Origin: Kitasatospora sp. NBC_01246
GTDB lineage: Bacteria; Actinomycetota; Actinomycetes; Streptomycetales; Streptomycetaceae
Assembly: GCF_036226505.1 (NCBI RefSeq)
Contig: NZ_CP108484.1
Location: 1,736,001 to 1,800,000 of the forward strand
Direction: 5' to 3'
DNA length: 64,000 bases
The number at the start of each line of letters is the position of its first letter. Position 1 is the stretch's first letter. The notes beneath the pieces were generated by a model that worked only from the letters and a program-made list of their open reading frames with translations, made no database searches and had not been told where the DNA came from. The position numbers and the translations under genes are program-made. This document shows positions 36,036-43,892 of this stretch, piece by piece.

Positions 36036-39000
36036 GTGGGGGAAAACACCCGCGTCCCACGCGGTGGGACGCGATCGCCAGGACGTCGGCTCGCGCTGAC
36101 GGCGGCGCTCGCCGGCCTGATACTCGGCACCGCCGGCCCGGCCCTGGCCGATGACCGGCCCGCGGACCGGCCCGCCGTCTCCGACTCACCGATGAGGGCG
36201 GCCTCCGAACGCGCGAAGAAGGAGCGGAAGCCGGTCGCGGTCGAGGAGTTGACCTCCGAGACGACCCAGACGGTGGCCAACGCGGACGGCACCTTCACGC
36301 TGACCGACCACGTCCAGCCGGTCCGGGTGAAGCGCGACGGCTCCTGGTCGGCCGTGGACGCGACCCTGGGGAGGAACGGCGACGGCACCTTCTCGCCGAA
36401 GGCCACCCCGGCCGGGCTGGCCCTCTCCGGCGGCGGCTCCGGCCCGCTGGCCACGCTCACCGACGCCAAGGGCCGCCGGCTCTCCGTCACCTTCCCGGTC
36501 GCCCTGCCCGCTCCGGCCGTCACGGGTGACAGCGCGACCTACGGCAACGTCCTGCCCGGCGTCGACCTGCGGGTCATCGCCAACGACCAGGGCGGCCTGC
36601 GCGAGGTCCTGGTCGTCCACGACGCCACGGCCGCCGCCGACCCGGCGCTGAAGTCCCTGAAGCTCGCGGTCGCCACCAGCGACGGGCTGACCGTGGCCGC
36701 CGACGAGAACGGCTCCGTCACCGCGCGGACCACCGACGGGACGACGGCGTTCACCGCGCCGACCCCGGTCATGTGGGACTCGTCGACCACCGCCGGTACG
36801 GTCGCGGCGCGGCCCGCCCAGGCACCCGCCCCGGCGGCGCGCAAGGGCGAGCTCAGGTCGGCCCGCGTCGACGAGGCGCCGCCCGCCGCGCCCGCCCCCA
36901 CCCGCTCCACCGAACGCGAGCCCGGCACCGGCGCGCAGCTCAAGCGGATCGCCGTGACGGCCGAGCCCGGCGCACTGACCCTGGTACCCGACGCCGGGCT
37001 GCTGACCGGCCCGGACACCGTGTGGCCGCTGTACATCGACCCCTCGGTCAGCCCGGTGACCAACGGCACCAGCCACTACGCCACGGTCCGGGAGGGCTGC
37101 CCCGGCATCGTCGCCTACGACGAGCCGCAGGACAACGGCCAGGGCGCCGGCTACCAGCACTGGAACGACTGCCAGGGCCTGTACCGGTCCTTCTACCAGA
37201 TCGACACCAGCAACCTGACCGGTGACATGGTGGTCTCCCGGTCGGAGTTCCACATCACCGAGACCTACGGTGCGTCCTTCGACTGCAACCACACCGCGCC
37301 GGTGTCCCTGGCCACCGTCAGCGAGCTCGCGACCGACACCAAGTGGTCCAAGCAGCCCTGGGTGACCGGCGACGGGTGGCTCGGCGGCGCGCAGTACCCG
37401 AAGAGCTCCAACATCTCGAACCACTGCGGCAACCACGAGGCCGTGTTCAACGTCACCGGCCAGATGCAGAAGCTCGTCGGCCACAACTCCAACTGGACCG
37501 TCGGCATCTTCGGCAACGAGACCAAGTCGTCGGGCAACAACGACTTCATGCGGTTCAACACCAATCCGTACGTGGTCACGGTGTTCGACATCGCGCCCAA
37601 CGCCCCCGACATGATCAGCGTCAGTCCGCAGCCGCACAGCCCGGACAGCAACGGCTGCGACGGCGTGAACATCGGCTGGATCGGCAACTCCGGCACCACC
37701 GGCAGCGCCTCCAACATCACCCTGAACGCCCGGCTCTCCACCAAGATGAGCGGTGTCAACCTCCAGGCCATGGCGCACGTCTGGGACAACATGTCCAACG
37801 ACGGCGGTGGCAACCCGGCCAGCAAGTCCTGGCCGTGGAGCGCGTCGGTGAGCAACTGGGGCACCGTCTACGACAACGTCGGCTTCACCGTCGAGGACGG
37901 CCACCAGTACGGCTGGAACATGATCGCCAGCGACGGCACCCTGACCGGCCCCAGCTCCCCCTACTGCTACTTCAACGTCGACCTGACCCCGCCGAGCATC
38001 CCGACGGTCGCCGACAACGCGGCCTTCCCGCCGCTCGGCAGCGACCGGACGCCCACCGGCCACGCCGGCGCCACCGGGGCCAAGGTGCGGGTCACCGCCA
38101 ACGACCCGGTGCCGGGCGGCTGCACCCGCGGCAGCTGCGTCAGCAGCGGGATCGACCGGTTCGAGTACTCGCTGGACGCCAACATCCCCGGCGGCGGCCC
38201 GTCCGTCCCCGCCGTCCAGGCGGCCGGCGGCACCGCGACCGCGGACGTCCCGATCAGTGTGAGCAGCGCCCAGTGGGGCACCCACACGCTGTTCGTGCGC
38301 GCCGTCGACAAGGCCGGCAACACCCAGGGCACCGTCGCCCAGTACAGCTTCTTCGCCCCGTTCGACCCCAGCGCCAAGGTGGCCCCGGGCGACCTGAACG
38401 GCGACGGGGTCCCGGACCTCGCCGCCACCACGACCGCCGGCGACCTGGTGCGCGTCCCGGGTGGCGGCTCCACCGAGGACCTCGAAACCATCTCCACCCC
38501 GGCGACCAGCCCGGACGGCACCGGCTGGAACAACTACCTGGTCGCCCACCGCGGCACCCTCACCGCGGCCATGGCCGACGACCTGTTCGCCTATCAGAAG
38601 ACGACCCACAAGCTGTACCTGTACCAGAACGACGCCAACACGGCGGGCGGCACCACGGGCCACTTCACGCTGACCCAGAACGTCGTCCCCCTCAACAACT
38701 CCGCGGGCTGCCCCGCCAAGGGCTCGGACGGCACCTGGAACAAGGTCACCCAGATCCTGGCACCCGGCAAGCTCGCCCAGATGGCCGACGTACCGGACCT
38801 GGTGACGGTCGACAACGCGGAGCTCTGGTACTTCCCGGGTACCTACCAGGCGGGCTGCAACCTCGCCGCGGGCGTGAAGATCGGCACCGGTGACTGGTCC
38901 CGCACCACCCTGCTCGCACCGGGCACGGTGAACGGCGTCCCCACCCTGTGGGCCCGCGAGAACGCCACCGGCGCCGTCAGCAGCTTCCCGCTGACCTTCG

Positions 39001-40928
39001 ACGGCAACGGCGTCCCGACCACCCGGATCACCGCTCCGACCAGGGCCCCGCTGACCTCCGGCGTGCTCGACACCGCCGGTAAGAACATGTGCCTGGACAT
39101 CAACGGCTCGAACACCGCCAACGGCACACCGGCGCAGATGTACAGCTGCAACACCACCGACGCGCAGAGCGCCGCCCTCGGCACCGACAGCAGCGTCCAC
39201 CTGCTGGGCAAGTGCCTCGACGTGAGCCGCGGCGGCCTCGACAACGGCAGCCCGGTCCAGCTCTGGGACTGCAACGGCACCGGCGCCCAGAAGTGGGTCC
39301 CCGGTCCGTTCGCCGGCTCGCTGCTCAACCCGCAGTCCGGCCGGTGCCTGGCCGACCCCGCGGCGTCCAACACGCCCAGGACCCAGCTGATCCTCTGGGA
39401 CTGCCTGACCGACCACGCCGAGCAGGTCTGGGCCGCGACCACCACGGGCAAGGCCCTGCCGCCGGCCCAGCCGGTCCTCCCGACCGGCCTCGGCGACCGG
39501 CTGGCCCCGACCGTGGCCTCCCCCGGTGACGTCGACGGCGACGGCAACCCCGACCTGTACGGGACGTCCGCCACCGGCACCGTCACCCGGCTCCCGGGCG
39601 CCCGGACGCCGGCCGCCCAGGCGGCCGACCGCTGGAGGCTGACCGACACCACCGACAGCCGGCGGGCCAACGACCTGACCGTGGCCGGCGGAGCGGCCGT
39701 CGGCCCCGACGCCACCCGGGGCACGGTCCTGAACCTGCCCGGCGGCACCGGCTACGCGGTCAGTGCCAGCGGCTCCGTCGACACGCGCAAGAGCTACACC
39801 GTCTCCGCCTGGGTCAAGCCCGGCGACCTGGCCAACACCTCCGTGTTCGTCAGCCAGGGCGGCACCAACAACGTCGGCCTCCAGCTGTACTACTCCGCCT
39901 GGGCGCACGCCTTCGCGTTCGGCCGCAACGTCGACGACTCGGCCGTCGACACCTTCAACGCCGTCTACGGCCCGACCACCGGCGGCCTCAGCCCCAGGCT
40001 CAACACCTGGACCCACCTGACCGGGGTCTACGACGCCGGCACCAAGCAGCTCCAGCTCTTCGTCAACGGCGCCGCGGCCGGTGCCGCGGCCTACGCCGGC
40101 ACCGAGTGGAACGCCACCGGGCCGGTCCAGATCGGCCGGCGGGTCCTGGCCGGCGGGTACGCCCAGTACGCGACCGGCTCGGTCGGCGACGTCGTGATCG
40201 TCCCGTCCGCGCTGCCTGCCACCGCCGCCGCGGCGCTGGCCACCGACACCGCCCAGTTCGACGCCCCGGTGCTGCTCGGCGACGTCCACCGGCCCACCGA
40301 CCGGTGGAGGCTCACGAACTCCGCCGACGAGATCCGGCCGGCCAACAGCCTCACCGTCTCGGGCTCGGCCTCGTTCGTCAACGACACCACCCGCGGCACC
40401 GTCCTCGGCCTGTCCGGCGCCACCGACGCGCTGGCCACCACCGGCGGCCCGGTCGTCGACACCGCCAGGAGCTACTCCGTCTCGGCCTGGGCCTACCTGA
40501 CCGGGACGAACGACTACGCGACCGTGGCGGCCCAGTCGGGTACCAGCGTGAGCGCCTTCTACCTGCAGTACTCGAAGGCCTTCAACGCCTGGACGTTCGT
40601 CTCGCCGTCCGGCGACTCGACCGGACCGGCCTCCTACCCGGCCGCGTTCGCGAGCACGCCGCCGGCCCTCAACACCTGGACCCACCTGGTCGCCACCTAC
40701 GACGCGCCCGGCCAGACCATGAGCCTGTACGTCAACGGCAAGCTCGCGGCCACCGCCGTCAACTCCACTCCGTGGGCCTCCACCGGCCCCCTGACCATCG
40801 GCTCGGCCAAGAACGGGAACAGCTTCCCCGGCCGGATCAGCGACGTCCAGACCTGGACCAGCGCGCTCTCCCCGGCCGCCGTCGCCTCGCTCGACTCGGA
40901 GCAGCCCGTGCTGACCCAGCTCGTCTGA
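36036..40928 (+). CDS. Secreted multidomain protein with ricin-B lectin, FG-GAP and two LamG-like domains
   Basis: 1630 residues from GTG 36036 (GAAGGA six bases upstream), chosen because a signal peptide follows (RRLALTAALAGLILGTAGPA, cleavage after ALA near residue 38). An in-frame extension to 35781 is non-coding. Domain order: beta-rich N-terminal region; a wall/DNRLRE-like region with many Trp and Cys (about 330-530); FG-GAP motif GDLNGDGVPDL (~785); ricin-B trefoil with NMCLDING, KCLDVSRGG and RCLADPAAS (~1018-1145); second FG-GAP GDVDGDGNPDL (~1163); two LamG/ConA-like jellyrolls (~1200-1395 and ~1420-1620), each with SYTVSAWV or SYSVSAWA and NTWTHL. An adhesin-like surface or secreted carbohydrate-binding role is likely. 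Divergent from the RHS gene. Confidence 0.9.
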   Translation: MGENTRVPRGGTRSPGRRLALTAALAGLILGTAGPALADDRPADRPAVSDSPMRAASERAKKERKPVAVEELTSETTQTVANADGTFTLTDHVQPVRVKRDGSWSAVDATLGRNGDGTFSPKATPAGLALSGGGSGPLATLTDAKGRRLSVTFPVALPAPAVTGDSATYGNVLPGVDLRVIANDQGGLREVLVVHDATAAADPALKSLKLAVATSDGLTVAADENGSVTARTTDGTTAFTAPTPVMWDSSTTAGTVAARPAQAPAPAARKGELRSARVDEAPPAAPAPTRSTEREPGTGAQLKRIAVTAEPGALTLVPDAGLLTGPDTVWPLYIDPSVSPVTNGTSHYATVREGCPGIVAYDEPQDNGQGAGYQHWNDCQGLYRSFYQIDTSNLTGDMVVSRSEFHITETYGASFDCNHTAPVSLATVSELATDTKWSKQPWVTGDGWLGGAQYPKSSNISNHCGNHEAVFNVTGQMQKLVGHNSNWTVGIFGNETKSSGNNDFMRFNTNPYVVTVFDIAPNAPDMISVSPQPHSPDSNGCDGVNIGWIGNSGTTGSASNITLNARLSTKMSGVNLQAMAHVWDNMSNDGGGNPASKSWPWSASVSNWGTVYDNVGFTVEDGHQYGWNMIASDGTLTGPSSPYCYFNVDLTPPSIPTVADNAAFPPLGSDRTPTGHAGATGAKVRVTANDPVPGGCTRGSCVSSGIDRFEYSLDANIPGGGPSVPAVQAAGGTATADVPISVSSAQWGTHTLFVRAVDKAGNTQGTVAQYSFFAPFDPSAKVAPGDLNGDGVPDLAATTTAGDLVRVPGGGSTEDLETISTPATSPDGTGWNNYLVAHRGTLTAAMADDLFAYQKTTHKLYLYQNDANTAGGTTGHFTLTQNVVPLNNSAGCPAKGSDGTWNKVTQILAPGKLAQMADVPDLVTVDNAELWYFPGTYQAGCNLAAGVKIGTGDWSRTTLLAPGTVNGVPTLWARENATGAVSSFPLTFDGNGVPTTRITAPTRAPLTSGVLDTAGKNMCLDINGSNTANGTPAQMYSCNTTDAQSAALGTDSSVHLLGKCLDVSRGGLDNGSPVQLWDCNGTGAQKWVPGPFAGSLLNPQSGRCLADPAASNTPRTQLILWDCLTDHAEQVWAATTTGKALPPAQPVLPTGLGDRLAPTVASPGDVDGDGNPDLYGTSATGTVTRLPGARTPAAQAADRWRLTDTTDSRRANDLTVAGGAAVGPDATRGTVLNLPGGTGYAVSASGSVDTRKSYTVSAWVKPGDLANTSVFVSQGGTNNVGLQLYYSAWAHAFAFGRNVDDSAVDTFNAVYGPTTGGLSPRLNTWTHLTGVYDAGTKQLQLFVNGAAAGAAAYAGTEWNATGPVQIGRRVLAGGYAQYATGSVGDVVIVPSALPATAAAALATDTAQFDAPVLLGDVHRPTDRWRLTNSADEIRPANSLTVSGSASFVNDTTRGTVLGLSGATDALATTGGPVVDTARSYSVSAWAYLTGTNDYATVAAQSGTSVSAFYLQYSKAFNAWTFVSPSGDSTGPASYPAAFASTPPALNTWTHLVATYDAPGQTMSLYVNGKLAATAVNSTPWASTGPLTIGSAKNGNSFPGRISDVQTWTSALSPAAVASLDSEQPVLTQLV

Positions 40929-40961
40929 CCCAGCTCGTCCGACCCGCTGGGCCGGTCCATG

Positions 40962-41004
40962 ACGTCGGCCTCCGGGACCCGCCAACGGTCCCGGAGGCCG
41001 ACGT
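40962..41004. terminator. 18-bp hairpin between the LamG gene and the serine hydrolase
   Basis: Arms at 40962-40979 and 40987-41004 pair perfectly around a 7-base loop. It ends the plus-strand LamG gene and the minus-strand hydrolase gene. The arm sequence is almost the same as that of the 28003-28049 hairpin at the other end of the RHS/LamG island. Confidence 0.85.
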
Positions 41005-41031
41005 TGTGCTGTGTGGCGCCCCTGCGGACGG

Positions 41032-42138
41032 CTAGCCGAAGACCGCCCGGCGGAAGGCGTTGCGCAGGTCGGTGAGGGGCTGGGTCTCGCGGCTGTAGTG
41101 CACCTTGTTGGTGAGCAGCAGCGCCCAGCGGCCGAGCCGGCGGGAGACCCAGATCCCGGTGCCGGTGAAGCCGTAGTGGACGAAGGTGCCGTCGGCGGGG
41201 TCGGTGCCGGGGGCGCAGAGCCAGGACAGGCCGCGCGCGGGGGCGAGTCCGCCGGTCTGTTCGCGCAGCGACTCGGCGATCCAGGGTCCGGCCCAGGGCA
41301 GCGCGGCCGGCGGGTCGACCAGGGCGGTGAGGAAGCGTTCGAGGTCGCGGGCGGTGGAGAAGGCGCCCGCGTTGCCGCAGACGCCGCCGAGCAGCCGGGC
41401 CGAGGGGTCGTGCACCACCCCGCGCAGCGGGGCGCCGACGGCCCGGTCGTACTCGGTGGGTGCGGTGCGGGCGGCCGACGCCGGACCGAGCGGGCCGAAG
41501 CGGGTGTCGGTCATGCCGAGCGGGCGCCAGACCTGCCGTTCGGCGAGCGCGTCGAGCGGGGCGCCGGCCAGGTCCTCGACCAGGTGGCCCAGCAGCACGG
41601 CGGCACGGTCGGTGTACTCGACGGCGGTGCCGGGCGGGCGGTGCAGCGGGGCGGCGACGACGCCGGCCCGGATCGCCGCCCGGTCCCGGCCGTAGCGCTG
41701 CTCGAACTCCGTGCGCAGCGGCAGTCCCGCCGTGTGGGCGAGGAGTTGACGGGCCGTCACGCGCCCCGTCGGCTGCCCCGCGGCCGGCGGCCAGTAGTCG
41801 CCGAGCGGGCGGTCGAGCGGGAGCCGGCCGGCCTGCCGGAGCGCGCCCGCACACGGCCAGAGGGCGACGATCTTCGTGAGGCTGGCGAGGTCGAAGAGCG
41901 TGTCGGGCCCCATCTCCAGCCCCTCGTACGGGCCTTGGCCGAGCACCCCGACGGAGCCCCGGCCCCGCCCGCCGGCGGCGTCGCCGACGGCCCAGACGCC
42001 GCCCGTGCCGACCCGGCGCAGCCCCGCCTCCACCAATCGCTCCAACTCGCCACCGGGGGCGCCGAGCACGGCCGGCGGGTCGGGGGCCGCGGCCCGTACC
42101 GGCTGCTCGTCCACGCCTGCCCCCGCCCGCTCGGCCAC
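41032..42138 (-). CDS. Serine hydrolase, beta-lactamase/penicillin-binding class C family
   Basis: 368 residues, GTG at 42138. The catalytic SxxK is SLTK in FDLASLTKIVALWP (about residue 87). The second motif region reads VEYTDRAAVLLG, where the tyrosine is kept but the usual Asn of YxN is Asp. No signal peptide, so it probably acts in the cytoplasm as an esterase or D-amino-acid peptidase-like enzyme rather than as a secreted beta-lactamase. Substrate unknown. It is followed by two minus-strand genes upstream but separated from them by about 34 bp, so it may be the last gene of that run. Confidence 0.85.
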   Translation of the reverse strand: MAERAGAGVDEQPVRAAAPDPPAVLGAPGGELERLVEAGLRRVGTGGVWAVGDAAGGRGRGSVGVLGQGPYEGLEMGPDTLFDLASLTKIVALWPCAGALRQAGRLPLDRPLGDYWPPAAGQPTGRVTARQLLAHTAGLPLRTEFEQRYGRDRAAIRAGVVAAPLHRPPGTAVEYTDRAAVLLGHLVEDLAGAPLDALAERQVWRPLGMTDTRFGPLGPASAARTAPTEYDRAVGAPLRGVVHDPSARLLGGVCGNAGAFSTARDLERFLTALVDPPAALPWAGPWIAESLREQTGGLAPARGLSWLCAPGTDPADGTFVHYGFTGTGIWVSRRLGRWALLLTNKVHYSRETQPLTDLRNAFRRAVFG

Positions 42139-42172
42139 CGGTCCGCCCGGAGCCTACCCAGCGGGCGGGCGG

Positions 42173-42712
42173 TCAGACGGCGGGCACGCCGCCGAACTCC
42201 TTGCCGAGGCAGATGCTCTGCGGGTGGTCGCGGTAGATGCCGAACTTCTGGATCGGGTCGTAGCCCTCGGATCCGTAGAGCGCGACCGCCTCGGGCTGCT
42301 CGGTCCCGGTCTCCAGCACGAACCTGGTCCGGCCGGCCTCGGCGGCGGTCTGCTCCAGGCGGCGCAGCACCGTCCGCGCGAGGCCGCGCCCGCGGGCCCG
42401 GGGGACGACGAACATCCGCTTCAGCTCGGCGTCGCCGTCGCGCAGGCCGTGCGGGCCGGCCTGCTTGGCGCGCCAGCCGCCGCAGGCCACCGGCCGGCCG
42501 TCGAGGTAGGCGATCAGGAACAGACCGGCCGGCGCCTCGAAGTCGTCGGGGTGCAGCTCGGTGAGGTCGCCCTCGCCGTAGCGGCGGACGTACTCCTCCT
42601 GCACCTCCGCCGAGAGGCGCTGGGCGTCCGGGTGGCCGTAGCCGGTGACGCGGATCTCGATGATGTCGCCCTTGCCGTCCCGCAGCTCGGCGGTCCCCGT
42701 GATGCTCTCCAT
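42173..42712 (-). CDS. GNAT-family N-acetyltransferase
   Basis: 179 residues from ATG 42712. No Shine-Dalgarno precedes it, so a slightly shorter start is possible. The acetyl-CoA loop is RGRGLARTVLRRLEQTAAEA with the preceding strand LKRMFVVP, and the C-terminal part has VALYGSEGYDPIQKFG. It transfers acetyl from acetyl-CoA to an unknown amine. The downstream hydrolase gene is 34 bp away and the upstream ankyrin gene stop 24 bp away, a likely three-gene unit. Confidence 0.88.
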   Translation of the reverse strand: MESITGTAELRDGKGDIIEIRVTGYGHPDAQRLSAEVQEEYVRRYGEGDLTELHPDDFEAPAGLFLIAYLDGRPVACGGWRAKQAGPHGLRDGDAELKRMFVVPRARGRGLARTVLRRLEQTAAEAGRTRFVLETGTEQPEAVALYGSEGYDPIQKFGIYRDHPQSICLGKEFGGVPAV

Positions 42713-42736
42713 GGTTGAAAAGCCTACGACCTCGGG

Positions 42737-43153
42737 TCAGCGGCCCTCGAACCGGGCGACCAGCTCCTCCTTGCCGAACATCCGGGCGGTGTCGACGGCG
42801 GACGGCGTACCGGCCGTCGGGTCGGCGCCGCCCGCCAGCAGGGCGGTCAGCACGTCCTCGGCGCCCTTGAAGACGGCGCCGGCCAGCGGGGTCTGGCCGC
42901 GGTCGTTGGCCCGGTTCGGGTCGGCGCCGCGCGCCACCAGGGCGGTGACGGTGGCGGCGTGCCCGTGGTACGCGGCGAGCATCAGCAGGGTGTCGCCGCG
43001 GTCGTTGGTCAGGTTGGCGGGCGCGCCGGCGTCGACGTAGGCGGCGAGGGTGTCGGTGTCACCGGCCCGGGCCGCGTCGAAGAGCTTCCCGGCCAGCTCG
43101 ATCACCTCGGAGTCCGGGGCGTCGGCGGGCTGCTGGCTGGCGGCGTCGGTCAT
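42737..43153 (-). CDS. Ankyrin-repeat protein
   Basis: 138 residues, ATG at 43153 with AGGAGAGG six bases upstream. Three to four ankyrin repeats: DTDTLAAYVDAGAPANLTND, RGDTLLMLAAYHGHAATVTA, RGADPNRANDRGQTPLAGAV, and a last AEDVLTALLAGGADPTAG. A cytoplasmic protein-binding adaptor; the partner is not evident. First gene of the minus-strand run. Confidence 0.9.
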   Translation of the reverse strand: MTDAASQQPADAPDSEVIELAGKLFDAARAGDTDTLAAYVDAGAPANLTNDRGDTLLMLAAYHGHAATVTALVARGADPNRANDRGQTPLAGAVFKGAEDVLTALLAGGADPTAGTPSAVDTARMFGKEELVARFEGR

Positions 43154-43582
43154 GGCGGGCCTCTCCTGGGCGTTCTCGGGCACCCCGGGCCTCGCCCGGG
43201 AGCTTCTCGGTCTGTCGGTCGCGCGTACCGCACCGTAGCGGCCCGGCGCGCGGACGATCCAGCGCGCGTCCGGACTTCGGACGCCGGCCGGACCGCGGCA
43301 TTCCCCCGCACGACACACGGGCGGGAAGGTTTCGCCGCCGTTCGAGCGAACTTCCCGGCCCCCTCGGTGCCTTCCCGGCCACCCGCCGGGAATGCCTCGC
43401 CGCGCCGGTACACGGGGCCGCCGGGCCCCGTTCCGGGCGGTTCGCATACCTCCCCCCGGCGCCCATCCGGGTATTGGCCGAGAAGACCACCCATTTGCAC
43501 CGTTCCATCATCTATTACTTTTTGTCACGATTAAGGCACATTCCGTGACACTGTCCCTGTCCCCCTCCCCGAGGAGCAGAGC
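43154..43582. promoter_or_regulatory. Ankyrin/smeA divergent region with a WhiA-type GACAC motif
   Basis: This 429-bp gap has no gene. Near smeA it becomes AT-rich (TTACTTTTTGTCACGATTAA around 43515-43534). A GACAC motif (43547-43551), the core sequence bound by the sporulation regulator WhiA, lies 32 bp before the smeA start. WhiA control is plausible because smeA is a sporulation gene, but the pentamer alone is weak evidence. Confidence 0.4.
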
Positions 43583-43777
43583 GTGATCCTCTCGATTTCC
43601 GGCATCGTCCTGTTCGGCACCATCGCCTTTCTCTTCTTCCGCAGGGACGGACTAAAGGTCTCCCACGCGATCGTCTGCGCCCTGCTCGGCTTCTACATCG
43701 CCGGCTCCTCGATCGCTCCGAGCATCACCGCGGGCGGCGCCAGCCTGGCCAGCCTGCTCGGCGGCCTCAAGTTCTAG
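43583..43777 (+). CDS. smeA: SmeA-like small sporulation membrane protein
   Basis: 64 residues, GTG at 43583 with GAGGAG upstream. Two membrane helices (residues 2-19 and 28-50) are joined by a short basic loop (FFRRDGLKVSH). Length, topology and the following FtsK-like gene match SmeA of S. coelicolor, a small membrane protein that brings SffA to sporulation septa. The sffA homolog starts 116 bp downstream. Confidence 0.8.
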   Translation: MILSISGIVLFGTIAFLFFRRDGLKVSHAIVCALLGFYIAGSSIAPSITAGGASLASLLGGLKF

Positions 43778-43796
43778 CGCGGCCACTCCCCCGTAC

Positions 43797-43830
43797 GGGC
43801 CCGGGCGCGGATCCCACCGCCCCCGGGCCC
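43797..43830 (+). terminator. Possible hairpin between smeA and sffA
   Basis: GGGCCCGGG (43797-43805) pairs with CCCGGGCCC (43822-43830) over a 16-base loop, just after the smeA stop. It could be a partial terminator that sets the smeA:sffA ratio while allowing read-through. Confidence 0.4.
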
Positions 43831-43892
43831 CGTCGTACACCCGACGCCGACCCCCTGAACCCGACCGTCCCACTCGCCCGGGGAGCCAAGGA

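Noticed and set aside
36186-40985. A minus-strand open frame of 1599 codons opposite the LamG protein
   Set aside because: Low-complexity Gly/Val/Arg sequence with no motifs. The plus-strand frame has ricin, FG-GAP and LamG domains.
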